DNA of 64,000 nt from Flavobacterium commune (GCF_001857965.1 NZ_CP017774.1:2666001-2730000); one strand, 5' to 3'; shown: positions 23,539 through 32,760, counted from the first letter of the stretch. The notes: a model not told the origin generated them from the sequence alone. Numbers and translations are program-made.

Positions 23539-24975
23539 ATGAAAAAAATTATTTTAGGGCTACTTTTAAGTACAGCTTTTTTCTCGTGCGAGAATGACAA
23601 AACAGAGTCAGAGGTGGTTTTAGCCGATCAATCTGAAACACCGGTATTATTGAAGAAAAAAGAAGGTTTTGAAAAATTAGAGTTATTCTCTTTGATAACT
23701 TCTGATGATGTATTGCCTGATACTCCAAATTTTGTTTTCGGAGGATCAGCTGATGGTAGCGGATTGTTAAAAAACACCGATGGTACTTTTACCTTTTTAG
23801 TAAATCACGAAGACAATTTTGCCGTTTCAAGAGTGACTTTAGACAAAACTTTCAAACCGATTGCCGGAGAGTATTTGTTGAATTCTAATGGAGGAGTTTG
23901 GAGATTGTGTAGTGCAACAATGGCAACACCTAAAGAACATGGTTTTGGTCCGTTGTATTTAACTTCCGGAGAATCAGGAGAAGAGTCTCGCACACATGGT
24001 GTAAATCCTTATGGAGATGTGGAATCTAACAGTGTTTCTAAAGAATTGCCAGGTTTAGGACGTTTGAGTGCAGAGAATGCTTTACCATTAAAAGCTTCGG
24101 CTTTCCCGGGGAAAACTATTGTCATTCTTGGTGATGACGATTCAGGAACTAATGGAGGACAAGTATTTATGTATGTTTCTAATACAGTAGGGGATCTTAT
24201 GAATGGTTCTTTGTATATGATGAAAAGAAACAACGATAATCAAAGAGAAACAGACATGGTTGTAGGTAAAAATTATCCAGTTTCATTTGTAAAAATTGAC
24301 AATCATACAACTTTAACAGGGGCTCAAATCAATGCTACTGTAAATACTTTAAAAGGACTTAAGTTTGGTAGAGTAGAAGATTTGGATTATAGAAAAGGGG
24401 AAAAAGCAGCCGACAGAGAAATCTATTTTAATGTAACAGGACAAGATAGGACAGGTGCTAATGCTGATGCTTCGAGAACAAAATACGGTAGAGTGTACCA
24501 ATTGGATTTAGATGAAAACAATCCATTATCAGGAAATTTAAAAGTATTACTTGATGGAGATGACCGTAACGGAATAGCTAAAACTTTCCAAAATCCGGAT
24601 AACATTTGTGTAACTAAAAACTATGTATATGTTCAGGAAGATTCAAACGGTTATGGAGACGAAACGCATGACGCTTACATTTACCAATACGATATTGCTA
24701 AGAAAACCATGAAAGTAGTGGTGGAATTAGACCACCGTCGTACCGAAACAGATGCTGCTAAATACAATGTAGGAGGAAGTTCAAGATTTGGAAGTTGGGA
24801 ATATGGCGCTTTAATTGATGTTTCTGAGCAATTAGGTATTGATGATACTTTTATGTTGTGCGTTCAACCACACACTTGGAATGGTGATAAATACAAAGGA
24901 GTTGATGGAGGAACAGGTCGTCCAAACGAAAAACAAGCCAGTCAGGTTGTATTAATCAAAGGATTAGCGAGATAA
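23539..24975 (+). CDS. PhoX-like/DUF839-type secreted lipoprotein
   Basis: The 478-residue protein starts MKKIILGLLLSTAFFSCEND, a lipoprotein signal with Cys at 17. The body resembles PhoX-type (DUF839) calcium-dependent phosphatases: ADGSGLLKNTDGTFTFLVNHEDNFAVSRVTLD, GVWRLCSATMATPKEHGFGPLYLTSGE, NGGQVFMYV and a final block with YNVGGSSRFGSWEYGALIDVSEQ ... VQPHTW. The match is on general layout, and catalytic residues were not assigned. It precedes a diheme peroxidase gene on the same strand, with a hairpin between them. Confidence 0.7.
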   Translation: MKKIILGLLLSTAFFSCENDKTESEVVLADQSETPVLLKKKEGFEKLELFSLITSDDVLPDTPNFVFGGSADGSGLLKNTDGTFTFLVNHEDNFAVSRVTLDKTFKPIAGEYLLNSNGGVWRLCSATMATPKEHGFGPLYLTSGESGEESRTHGVNPYGDVESNSVSKELPGLGRLSAENALPLKASAFPGKTIVILGDDDSGTNGGQVFMYVSNTVGDLMNGSLYMMKRNNDNQRETDMVVGKNYPVSFVKIDNHTTLTGAQINATVNTLKGLKFGRVEDLDYRKGEKAADREIYFNVTGQDRTGANADASRTKYGRVYQLDLDENNPLSGNLKVLLDGDDRNGIAKTFQNPDNICVTKNYVYVQEDSNGYGDETHDAYIYQYDIAKKTMKVVVELDHRRTETDAAKYNVGGSSRFGSWEYGALIDVSEQLGIDDTFMLCVQPHTWNGDKYKGVDGGTGRPNEKQASQVVLIKGLAR

Positions 24976-24995
24976 TAAAATTTAAAATAATTCCA

Positions 24996-25032
24996 AAAGT
25001 CCACGGTTTCTTATTTTGAAATCGTGGACTTT
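24996..25032 (+). terminator. Hairpin between the PhoX-like and peroxidase genes
   Basis: AAAGTCCACG (24996-25005) pairs with CGTGGACTTT (25023-25032), extended by GTTTC with GAAAT. The T-run after it is weak, so it may be leaky and allow read-through into the next gene. Confidence 0.7.
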
Positions 25033-25057
25033 GTATATTCATTCTGTCTCTTTTATT

Positions 25058-26818
25058 ATGAAAAAAATATGCTTTTTTTTATTGCTTTTGTTGGTAATTT
25101 CATGTCAGGAAACTCCAAAACCAACTCAAGTAAAACAATTATTTCAAGCCGATATAACTACTTTAATTCAATCAGTAAACGATTTGGAAAATTTAATAAA
25201 ATCCAATGCTGATTCCCAAAAACTTCAGGAGCAATTTTTAGCAGCACATCTGAATTATAAAAAAATAGAAGTTTTTAGCGAATATTATTTCCCGGAAGTT
25301 TCTAAGGCTATTAACGGGCCGGCTCTTTCAGAGTTTGAGGAAGATGATAAAATGACTTTGCCGCCACAAGGATTTCAGGTAATTGAAGAGTTTTTGTTTC
25401 CTGCGTATGATGTGAAATCCAAATCCGAATTATTGAAAGAAATCGGAATTCTTACGGCTAATTTAAAACGTTTGAATCGAATAGCCGAGACGAACGAATT
25501 AACCGATGCGCATGTTTTTGATGCCTTGCGACTGGAAGTTTTTCGAATTATAAGCATGGGAATAACAGGTTTTGATTCGCCTGTTGCTCAACAATCCATT
25601 CCGGAAGCAGCAGGAGCATTAGAAGGAATACAAAAATATTATCAGGTGTATGCCATAAGCGACTCGGATGCGACGTTAAAAATCATCGATCAGGCAATTA
25701 ATTATTTAAAAACCAACCCTGATTTTAATGCTTTTGACCGTGCGGCTTTTATTCAAAATTATGCCAATCCGTTGAGCAGAAAATTATATCAAAATCAGAA
25801 AGACTTGAAAATTCCTTTTTTTGATGAAATACGTGGATTGAAAACCAATGCGCAGACCTTATTTGAGAAAGAAGTTTTTGACGAAGAAGCTTTTTCTGCT
25901 TTTCCGGATTATAAAACTACTAAAGAGAAAGCAGGATTAGGGAAATTACTTTTTAATGACCCTGTTTTGTCAGGAAATAACAGCCGTTCCTGCGCTTCCT
26001 GCCACCACGCCGATAAAGCTTTTACCGATGGTTTAGAAAAAGCCCTTTCTTTTGATGGCAAGTCTTTTGTAAAAAGAAATACGCCTACACTTACCAATAT
26101 TGCTTTTCAACGTGTGTTTTTCTCTGATTCGAGAGTGAATTATTTAGAAGATCAGGCGGTAGCGGTGATTACAAATGCTGATGAGATGCACGGTTCATTA
26201 GAAGAAGCGGCTCAGAAAATAAAAAACGACAAAAATTATATTCAAAAGTTTGAAAAAGCCTTTCCAAAAAAAGGAATTACTGCTTTTGAAATCAAAAATG
26301 CTTTGGCTTCTTATATTCGAACACTGAGTAAATTCGATTCTAAATTTGATGCCTATATGCGTGATGAGGTTGCTTTTACTTCCGATGAAAAAGCAGGTTT
26401 TAATCTTTTTGCAGGCAAAGCCAAATGTGCTACTTGTCATTTTATTCCGTTGACCAATGGAACTGTGCCTCCTAATTTTATGAAATCAGAAAGTGAAGTT
26501 TTAGGCGTTCCTGATGCCAATGGCAAATTAGATTCTGATTTGGGAAAGTACAATTTGACCAAAGCCCTGATTCATAAATTTTCGTTTAAAACACCAACGA
26601 TTAGAAATGCAGCATTAACAGCGCCTTATATGCACAATGGTGTTTTTAAAACGCTGGAAGAAGTAGTTGATTTTTATAATGAAGGCGGAGGGAAAGGATT
26701 AGGATTCTCATTAGAAAATCAAACCTTACCTGAAGATAAATTGAATTTGACCGATTTGGAAAAAAAACAGTTGGTTGATTTTATGAAAACTTTGACCGAT
26801 AAAAAATATTTGAAATAA
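25058..26818 (+). CDS. Diheme cytochrome-c peroxidase family lipoprotein with imelysin-like N-terminal domain
   Basis: The start at 25058 gives MKKICFFLLLLLVISCQE, a lipoprotein signal with Cys at 16. An upstream frame from 25016 was rejected because that start precedes the signal and lies in the hairpin. Residues about 30-260 form an all-helical domain that resembles imelysin-type folds (NYKKIEVFSEYYFPEVSKAINGP). The C-terminal two thirds is a CcpA/MauG-like peroxidase with two CxxCH heme sites at C312-H316 and C457-H461, and FKTPTIRNAALTAPYMHNG near the end. It probably reduces peroxide, or oxidises a partner, in the periplasm. Confidence 0.88.
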   Translation: MKKICFFLLLLLVISCQETPKPTQVKQLFQADITTLIQSVNDLENLIKSNADSQKLQEQFLAAHLNYKKIEVFSEYYFPEVSKAINGPALSEFEEDDKMTLPPQGFQVIEEFLFPAYDVKSKSELLKEIGILTANLKRLNRIAETNELTDAHVFDALRLEVFRIISMGITGFDSPVAQQSIPEAAGALEGIQKYYQVYAISDSDATLKIIDQAINYLKTNPDFNAFDRAAFIQNYANPLSRKLYQNQKDLKIPFFDEIRGLKTNAQTLFEKEVFDEEAFSAFPDYKTTKEKAGLGKLLFNDPVLSGNNSRSCASCHHADKAFTDGLEKALSFDGKSFVKRNTPTLTNIAFQRVFFSDSRVNYLEDQAVAVITNADEMHGSLEEAAQKIKNDKNYIQKFEKAFPKKGITAFEIKNALASYIRTLSKFDSKFDAYMRDEVAFTSDEKAGFNLFAGKAKCATCHFIPLTNGTVPPNFMKSESEVLGVPDANGKLDSDLGKYNLTKALIHKFSFKTPTIRNAALTAPYMHNGVFKTLEEVVDFYNEGGGKGLGFSLENQTLPEDKLNLTDLEKKQLVDFMKTLTDKKYLK

Positions 26819-26832
26819 GTTTAGCATAGTAC

Positions 26833-26887
26833 AGCCACTAATTCACGAATAGTTTTTAAAATAAAATTGGTGAATTCGTGGCTATTT
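26833..26887 (+). terminator. Terminator after the peroxidase gene
   Basis: 26833-26850 pairs with 26866-26883 (cores AGCCAC / GTGGCT and AATTCAC / GTGAATT) with two mismatches, followed by Ts. Confidence 0.8.
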
Positions 26888-26946
26888 TTAATTATTTGGT
26901 TTGCTAATAGCTCATTCTTCGGATAAAATATTATGCTGTACAAACC

Positions 26947-26976
26947 TTGATATCGATTTCCTTCTGCTTACCTTTG
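26947..26976 (+). promoter_or_regulatory. Promoter of the MATE gene (supports GTG start)
   Basis: TTG at 26947-26949 and TACCTTTG at 26969-26976 have 19-nt spacing. Transcription would begin near 26980, leaving a leader of about 13-16 bases before the GTG at 26996. Confidence 0.65.
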
Positions 26977-26995
26977 TCGCCTTAAAAAAAACAAA

Positions 26996-28372
26996 GTGAC
27001 TTTAGCTACTTATACCAAAGAGTTCTCCTATAATTTACGATTGGCTTATCCTATTATTTTAGGAATGCTTGGACATACTGTGGTGGGACTTGTAGATAAT
27101 GTGATGGTAGGGAAATTAGGTCCTACTGAGTTGGCAGCAGCTTCTTTGGCTAACAGTTTTGTTTTTATTGCGATGTCATTAGGAATTGGTTTTTCGACTG
27201 CCATAACACCTTTAGCTGCCGAAGCCGATGGCGAGCAGAATATTGAAAAGGGGAGAAGTGTATTTCACCATGGATTGTATTTGTGTGTTTTTTTAGGATT
27301 CTTTCTTTTTCTATTGGTTCTTTTTGCCAAACAGTTACTTGCATTTATGGGACAGCCCGAAAATGTGGTCGAATTGTCTAAACCTTATCTGGACATTGTG
27401 GCGTTTTCGTTAGTTCCATTGATTATTTTTCAAGGATATAAGCAATTTGCCGATGGAATGAGCGAAACTAAATATGCTATGTGGGCTACAATTTTGGCCA
27501 ATGTGGTTCATGTTTTTTTAAATTATGTTTTCATTTACGGAATTTGGATTTTTCCTGAATTAGGAATGCTTGGTGCAGCTATTGGAACCCTGGTTTCCCG
27601 TTTTATAATGTTGGGATATATGCACTATAAGATGAAGAAAAACGCAAAGTTTCATCCCTTTTTTGATGGTTTTTCAATAAAAAAAATACAACGAGAAATT
27701 AATCTGAAAATCATTCGTTTAGGGGCTCCTTCTTCTATGCAGATGTTTTTTGAGGTAGCATTGTTTACAGCAGCGGTTTGGCTTTCAGGACGATTGGGAA
27801 TTGCCAATCAGGCAGCGAACCAAATTGCGTTGAGTCTGGCTTCATTTACTTTTATGTTTGCCATGGGATTGAGCGTTGCCGCTACCATTAGAGTAGGGAA
27901 TCAAAAAGGTTTGGGTGATTACAAGAAAATGAAAATCGTAGCTTTTTCTATCTTTTTATTGGCCGTTTTATTAGAAGTTTTCTTTGCTTTGTTTTTTGTT
28001 TTGTTTCATAAACAAATGCCTGTCTTGTTTGTAGATATGAATAACACTGCCGATTTTGTAGCCAATACCGAAGTGATTACCATAGCGGCTCAATTGTTAT
28101 TAGTAGCTGCTGTTTTCCAAATTTCCGATGGAATTCAGGCGGTAGTCTTAGGTGCGTTACGAGGTTTACAGGATGCTAAAGTTCCCATGTATATTACCTT
28201 TGTAGCTTATTGGATTGTGGGATTTCCAGTGTCTATTTATCTGGGATTTTATACCAGTTTAGAAGCAGTTGGAATTTGGATTGGACTTTTGGCAGGATTA
28301 ACAACAGCAGCTTTATTTTTGTATATTCGCTTCATTCAATTAACAAGGAAGTTAATTTTAGAAAAACATTAA
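26996..28372 (+). CDS. MATE family efflux transporter (NorM-like)
   Basis: The 458-residue inner-membrane protein has 12 hydrophobic helices in two bundles, beginning with LAYPIILGMLGHTVVGLVDNVMVGKLGPTELAAASLANSF, the MATE signature for MatE domain 1. The second MatE copy starts near LGAPSSMQMFFEVALFTAAVWLSGRLG. MATE pumps export cationic drugs or metabolites with sodium or proton. The GTG start at 26996 is backed by the promoter at 26947-26976. No regulator gene is adjacent, so its specific role is unknown. Confidence 0.93.
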   Translation: MTLATYTKEFSYNLRLAYPIILGMLGHTVVGLVDNVMVGKLGPTELAAASLANSFVFIAMSLGIGFSTAITPLAAEADGEQNIEKGRSVFHHGLYLCVFLGFFLFLLVLFAKQLLAFMGQPENVVELSKPYLDIVAFSLVPLIIFQGYKQFADGMSETKYAMWATILANVVHVFLNYVFIYGIWIFPELGMLGAAIGTLVSRFIMLGYMHYKMKKNAKFHPFFDGFSIKKIQREINLKIIRLGAPSSMQMFFEVALFTAAVWLSGRLGIANQAANQIALSLASFTFMFAMGLSVAATIRVGNQKGLGDYKKMKIVAFSIFLLAVLLEVFFALFFVLFHKQMPVLFVDMNNTADFVANTEVITIAAQLLLVAAVFQISDGIQAVVLGALRGLQDAKVPMYITFVAYWIVGFPVSIYLGFYTSLEAVGIWIGLLAGLTTAALFLYIRFIQLTRKLILEKH

Positions 28373-28442
28373 AAATAAGATAGTTGTTCTTTTTTTCGAA
28401 TAAAAATCAGGCAACTCAAAAAATAATCAAATTAATTATAGC

Positions 28443-28673
28443 ATGGAATTACCTAAATTTTTACTTGGCGACAACACTGATTTTCCGGATGATATTTTTA
28501 TCATTCATTTAGATTACCCAAGATTTATTATTAATCTAAAAGATGATGAGGTGGAATTTATGGAAGAAGCCGAGGATCTTGATGAAGCCGAATTAAATGC
28601 CGAAATGGAAGGTTTGATCGAAGAAGCCAATGCTTTTTATGATCGGGAAATGGAACGTTACGAGAAAGAATAG
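28443..28673 (+). CDS. Small acidic conserved protein (76 aa)
   Basis: The protein MELPKFLLGDNTDFPDDIF... is strongly acidic (a D/E-rich C-terminal helix, VEFMEEAEDLDEAELNAEMEGLIEEANAFYDREMERYEKE). I recall very similar short proteins in other Bacteroidetes, with no known function. It follows the MATE gene by 70 bases and could be on the same message, with its own terminator behind it. It was kept as real because the start, stop and terminator are clean and it encodes a consistent helix. Confidence 0.7.
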   Translation: MELPKFLLGDNTDFPDDIFIIHLDYPRFIINLKDDEVEFMEEAEDLDEAELNAEMEGLIEEANAFYDREMERYEKE

Positions 28674-28708
28674 TTTTGCTGTTTAAAACTTTGTAAATAA
28701 ACAGTTTG

Positions 28709-28754
28709 ATGGCTGTAAAATGATTAAATTTAAATCGTTTACAGCCATTTTTTT
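28709..28754 (+). terminator. Terminator after the small acidic gene
   Basis: ATGGCTGTAAA (28709-28719) pairs with TTTACAGCCAT (28738-28748), followed by a run of T. Confidence 0.9.
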
Positions 28755-28830
28755 CTTTCAATATTTTTTTAAATAAGGGTAACAAAATCAAATTCTAATT
28801 GATATATAATAAACTTAAAAAGATACTAAA

Positions 28831-29583
28831 ATGAAAAATTTTAAACGAATAACTGTTGTTTTGGCTTTAAGCTTCTATTGTTTTGTAAATGCTCAATTGA
28901 CTACTGCAAATAGAGCTAAAGTGAGTTTAGGAAAAGGAGATGTCCCTGCTGAATCCAATCAAAGAGGAATCAATACAATCAATAATAGTGGGATGCCAAA
29001 TAGGATTTCGATGAATATTACTGTTCCAAAACAGACACAGGGGGCAACCTTTGGCGAAAAGGTAAATTCAGGGATGAATATTAGGCTGATTGAAAATGGC
29101 TGTGTCGTTTTATTTCCTCTTAATTCAGGCTATAAGATTAATTTAAAAGACAATAGCATTAATGAATTGACAGCGATTGAGCGTTCTACTTTTGGCGAAA
29201 AAGTAAATCAGGGCTTACAGGCTGCAGGTGGTGCTTTATCGCAAGGTGCATCATTGTTAGGAGGTGCTTTACCGGGTGGAGCGATTATTTCGGCAGCCGT
29301 TTCCAGTGTTGGTAATTTAGCTGGTGGCACTGGTGGAGGCGCAGCAGCTGCATCCTATGCTAAAAGTGCAAAGAAAGTATATACAGTTCAGGATCAGGAT
29401 ACAGATACTGTAATGGAACTGCCGGATGGCGAATACGAATTAGAATTTGTGATTTCGCAAAAAGCCACTTCTGGATTAAAAGATACTTTAAAGACTCAGG
29501 TTCGTATTGGTTTTACCGTAGAAAACGGAGTCTTGAAAACCAAACACGATACGGCTAAGAATTCGGTAGGTAATATTAGATAA
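28831..29583 (+). CDS. Secreted protein with a duplicated TFGEKVN motif (250 aa)
   Basis: The protein has a signal peptide (MKNFKRITVVLALSFYCFVNAQ) and no domain I recognise. TFGEKVN occurs twice (TFGEKVNSGMN near residue 72 and TFGEKVNQGLQ near 127). A long Gly/Ala-rich segment (about 130-180, GGALSQGASLLGGALPGG ... GGGAAAASYAKSA) suggests a flexible or membrane-interacting stretch. The C-terminal part is beta-rich with VMELPDGEYELEFVISQKATSG. It has its own small transcript, facing the minus-strand meaB gene. Confidence 0.65.
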   Translation: MKNFKRITVVLALSFYCFVNAQLTTANRAKVSLGKGDVPAESNQRGINTINNSGMPNRISMNITVPKQTQGATFGEKVNSGMNIRLIENGCVVLFPLNSGYKINLKDNSINELTAIERSTFGEKVNQGLQAAGGALSQGASLLGGALPGGAIISAAVSSVGNLAGGTGGGAAAASYAKSAKKVYTVQDQDTDTVMELPDGEYELEFVISQKATSGLKDTLKTQVRIGFTVENGVLKTKHDTAKNSVGNIR

Positions 29584-29598
29584 AAGGTATTACGCTAT

Positions 29599-30678
29599 CT
29601 AAGGTTTGTTTTTAAAATAAGTTTCCAATAATAATTGAGCGGCTGCAAAAGGTGAGGATTCATTGTTTTGCACCGCTTTTTTAGTTTTTTCTAATAAATC
29701 CTGAATTTCAGTATTGTTATAAAAATCTTGTTGTAATTGATTGTTAATGGTTTCTAATAACCAAAATTCGTTTTGTTCGGCTCTTTTGGTATCAAAATAG
29801 CCGTTGCTTTTTGTGAGTTCGATATATTTTAGAATGTTGAGCCAAACTTCGGTAATGCCTTCATGTGTTTTGGCACTACAAGTTGTAGCCATAGGAATCC
29901 ATCCTGATTTTTTTGAAGGGAATAAATGCAAGGCTCTGTTTATTTCGGATTTTGCTAATGTGGCTTTTTGAATGTTATCCCCATCCGATTTGTTGATTAC
30001 AATTGCGTCAGCCATTTCCATAATTCCCCTTTTTATGCCTTGTAATTCATCACCGGCTCCTGCAATTTGTAATAACAAAAAGAAATCAACCATACTGTGA
30101 ACAGCTGTTTCACTTTGTCCCACGCCTACGGTTTCTATGATAATGGTGTCAAATCCGGCGGCTTCACAGAGAATTATGGTTTCCCTTGTTTTGCGGGCCA
30201 CTCCGCCCAGTGTTTCTCCTGATGCCGAAGGACGCACATAAGCATTGGGATCTTTGGCTAATTCTTCCATCCGTGTTTTATCTCCCAAAATACTTCCATG
30301 CGAAATAGAACTGCTGGGGTCAATTGTTAGCACGGCTATTTTTTTTTCCTGATTTCTTAGATGTTTTCCAAAAGCTTCTATAAACGTACTTTTTCCTACT
30401 CCGGGAACTCCTGTAATTCCTATCCGAATGGATTTATTGGCATGCGGTAAGCAGGCATTGATAATTTCATTAGCTTTTGAAAAATGATTGGGATTACTGC
30501 TTTCAATTAAAGTAATGGCTCTACTGAGCGCATTGATTTCTCCTGCCAATACGCGACTAATGAGTTCCTCGGTGCTGGGTTGCGCCATTCGGGCTTGCTG
30601 AATTTTTTTCAACACAGCAGTATTGAAAATTTCAGGGCTGTCTTCGTTGTTGGCTGAGGTGGGCTTATCTTTTTTCAA
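29599..30678 (-). CDS. meaB: Methylmalonyl-CoA mutase-associated GTPase MeaB
   Basis: MeaB is a G3E GTPase that protects and reloads B12-dependent methylmalonyl-CoA mutase. Motifs: P-loop GVPGVGKSTFIEAFG, DPSSSISHGSILGDKTRMEELAKDPNAYVRPSASGETLGGVARKTRETI, TVGVGQSE, and NKSDGD (G4). The longest frame starts at 30789 but overlaps the divergent AEC gene. The TTG at 30678 (359 aa) is chosen because homology I recall extends upstream of the first internal ATG at 30588 (329 aa), where residues KKIQQARMAQPSTEEL lie. The mutase genes are not in the window. Confidence 0.88.
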   Translation of the reverse strand: MKKDKPTSANNEDSPEIFNTAVLKKIQQARMAQPSTEELISRVLAGEINALSRAITLIESSNPNHFSKANEIINACLPHANKSIRIGITGVPGVGKSTFIEAFGKHLRNQEKKIAVLTIDPSSSISHGSILGDKTRMEELAKDPNAYVRPSASGETLGGVARKTRETIILCEAAGFDTIIIETVGVGQSETAVHSMVDFFLLLQIAGAGDELQGIKRGIMEMADAIVINKSDGDNIQKATLAKSEINRALHLFPSKKSGWIPMATTCSAKTHEGITEVWLNILKYIELTKSNGYFDTKRAEQNEFWLLETINNQLQQDFYNNTEIQDLLEKTKKAVQNNESSPFAAAQLLLETYFKNKP

Positions 30679-30741
30679 AATACAGAATGCTTTAAGTAAA
30701 AATAATACATTAAAAGGAAATAATTTGATATTCCTGATAAG

Positions 30742-30774
30742 TTTATGATACTTGCAAATTAGTAAATATCTTTG
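30742..30774 (+). promoter_or_regulatory. Promoter of the AEC gene, near-leaderless
   Basis: TTTA at 30742-30745 and TATCTTTG at 30767-30774, 21-nt spacing. The ATG at 30782 is only 7 bases after the -7 box, so the transcript has almost no leader. Confidence 0.6.
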
Positions 30775-30781
30775 CAGCATT

Positions 30782-31696
30782 ATGAGCAATATAATTCTAA
30801 TTTTTGTCTATTTACTTCTGGGTGTTGCTTTGCAATACGTCAAATGGTTTCCAACCAATAGCTATAAACTAATTAATAAGTTTGTTATTAATGTGTGTCT
30901 TCCAGCTTTAGCTTTGTATTATATTCCTAAAATTCAATGGGACAATAAGCTGCTTTATCTTATTGGTGTTGCTTGGATAGGTTTTGCTATCTCTTTCTTT
31001 TTATTTCGTTTTATTGGAAAGAAATATGGATGGTCTAAAAAATTAATAGGCTGCCTGATTATAACTGCCGGCTTAGGAAATACTTCTTTCCTAGGATTTC
31101 CTATTGTAAATGCATTGTATGGTTCCGAAGGTTTGAAAATGGCTATTTTAGTCGATCAGCCGGGAACTTTTGTGTTGGTTTCGACCCTTGCAATAGTTGT
31201 GGCTACGATGTATTCTAAAGATGAAATTAGCGGTGGAACCATCATTAAAAAAGTGATGTTGTTTCCGCCTTTTGTTTGTTTTTTAGTTTCCTGTGTTGCC
31301 AATATTTTAGACTTAGATTTCCATGATTATATTCAGTTTGGATTGACAAAATTAGGAAGCTTATTAACGCCTTTAGCTATTATTTCGGTTGGTTTACAAC
31401 TGCATTTTGACAGCCGAAGTCAGCACTGGAAATTTCTTTGGATAGGATTAGCTTATAAATTATTCATTATGCCGGCTATTTTATTTGTGTTGTATGTCTT
31501 TGCTCTAAAACAGTCTGGTTTAATGATTCAGGTTGCCTTGATAGAAGCTGCAATGGCTCCTATGATTATGGCTAGTATTGTAGCGACCTCTCATGGATTA
31601 AAGCCCCGATTGAGTAGTATGATGATTGGTTTTGGAATTCCTATTTCTTTTGTTACACTGGCTTTTTGGTATTTTGTTTTGCAATTTTTAGGCTAA
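30782..31696 (+). CDS. AEC (auxin efflux carrier) family transporter
   Basis: The 304-residue protein is a 10-helix inner-membrane transporter of the AEC/BART superfamily. Characteristic stretches are WFPTNSYKLINKFVINVCLPALALYYIPKIQ, LIITAGLGNTSFLGFPIVNALYGSEGL and the end AAMAPMIMASIVATSHGLKPRLSSMMIGFGIP. Known members export or import malate and other organic acids; the substrate here is unknown. The ATG at 30782 was chosen over an upstream in-frame ATG at 30752 because the promoter lies between them. It is divergent from meaB. Confidence 0.87.
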   Translation: MSNIILIFVYLLLGVALQYVKWFPTNSYKLINKFVINVCLPALALYYIPKIQWDNKLLYLIGVAWIGFAISFFLFRFIGKKYGWSKKLIGCLIITAGLGNTSFLGFPIVNALYGSEGLKMAILVDQPGTFVLVSTLAIVVATMYSKDEISGGTIIKKVMLFPPFVCFLVSCVANILDLDFHDYIQFGLTKLGSLLTPLAIISVGLQLHFDSRSQHWKFLWIGLAYKLFIMPAILFVLYVFALKQSGLMIQVALIEAAMAPMIMASIVATSHGLKPRLSSMMIGFGIPISFVTLAFWYFVLQFLG

Positions 31697-31788
31697 GTAT
31701 TTTCTTAACGAATTTTTCGTCATTAAAAAATGCATATTAGTTTTTTTTGACTAATTTTATAGAACTTATATAAAAATACTGATATATT

Positions 31789-32427
31789 ATGGCAACAATA
31801 CGTTTAGGAGATACGGCTCCGGATTTTAAAGCAGAAACTACACAGGGTACAGTACAATTTCACGAATGGTTAGGTGATTCTTGGGGTGTTTTATTTTCGC
31901 ATCCATCTGATTTTACACCAGTTTGTACAACAGAATTAGGTACTGTAGCTAATTATTTCCCTGAATTCCAAAAAAGAAATACTAAGGTTATTGCATTAAG
32001 TGTGGATGGATTAGAATCGCATTTAAAATGGATTAAAGACATCGAGGAAACGCAAGATGTAACTTTACAATACCCAATTATCGCTGACGAAAATAAAGAA
32101 GTAGCTAATTTGTATGATATGATTCATCCCAATGCGAATGATACTTTCACGGTTCGTTCCGTATTTATTATTGGAGCTGATAAAAAAGTAAAATTAATAT
32201 TGACGTATCCGGCTTCGACAGGAAGAAATTTTGACGAATTGCTACGTGTAATTGATAGTTTGCAGTTAACGGCTAATTATAGTGTGGCTACACCAGCCAA
32301 CTGGAAAGACGGTCAGGATGTGGTTATTTCTCCATCAATACCTGATGAAGATATTCCGGCAAAATTCCCAAAAGGATTTAATCGTATTAAATATTATTTA
32401 AGGATGACACCACAACCTAATAAATAA
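31789..32427 (+). CDS. 1-Cys peroxiredoxin (Prx6 class)
   Basis: The 212-residue protein reduces peroxides through one cysteine. Peroxidatic C46 lies in HPSDFTPVCTTE (residues 38-49) and no other cysteine exists in the chain, so there is no resolving Cys. The catalytic Arg and the later TGRNFDELLRVIDSLQ segment match Prx6-type AhpC/TSA proteins, and the C-terminal dimer extension ends in FNRIKYYLRMTPQPNK. Reduction must come from an external thiol. It has a terminator right after the stop and stands alone. Confidence 0.93.
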   Translation: MATIRLGDTAPDFKAETTQGTVQFHEWLGDSWGVLFSHPSDFTPVCTTELGTVANYFPEFQKRNTKVIALSVDGLESHLKWIKDIEETQDVTLQYPIIADENKEVANLYDMIHPNANDTFTVRSVFIIGADKKVKLILTYPASTGRNFDELLRVIDSLQLTANYSVATPANWKDGQDVVISPSIPDEDIPAKFPKGFNRIKYYLRMTPQPNK

Positions 32428-32444
32428 TTTTAGGTTTTGTTTAC

Positions 32445-32486
32445 AAAAAAAAGGACAATGAGAAATTTTCTTATTGTTCTTTTTTT
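32445..32486 (+). terminator. Terminator after the peroxiredoxin gene
   Basis: Arms AAAAAAGGACAAT and ATTGTTCTTTTTT with one G-T pair enclose GAGAAATTTTCTT and end in Ts. Confidence 0.8.
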
Positions 32487-32501
32487 GTTTTGGGCAGAGT
32501 C

Positions 32502-32759
32502 TTAGTCGTAATTGTGTCGGCATTTTACAATCTGTATTTCATCTTCTAAATACCTGTAAATTAATCGGTGTTCATCATCAATTCGACGTGACCAAAAACC
32601 AGCATACTTATGTTTTAGAGGTTCGGGTTTTCCGATGCCTTCAAATGGTGTACGGGCAATATCTTTGAGTAAATCATTGATCTTTTTTACTTTTTTCTTA
32701 TCGATTTTTTGCCAATACAAATAATCTTCCCAAGATTCATCTACAAAGACATATTTCAT
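32502..32759 (-). CDS. yoeB: YoeB-family toxin (Txe/YoeB)
   Basis: YoeB cleaves mRNA in the ribosomal A site. The 85-residue protein aligns without gaps to E. coli YoeB: ESWEDYLYWQKIDKKKVKKIN, RTPFEGIGKPEPLKH, GFWSRRI.DEHRLIY. Glu46 and Arg65 are kept. The C-terminus reads CRHNYD where E. coli has CRYHY, so by ungapped alignment the catalytic His83 position holds Asn with His one residue earlier, and Tyr84 is kept. The antitoxin gene ends one base upstream. The pair is inserted between the peroxiredoxin and nudK genes. Confidence 0.92.
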   Translation of the reverse strand: MKYVFVDESWEDYLYWQKIDKKKVKKINDLLKDIARTPFEGIGKPEPLKHKYAGFWSRRIDDEHRLIYRYLEDEIQIVKCRHNYD

Positions 32760-32760
32760 C

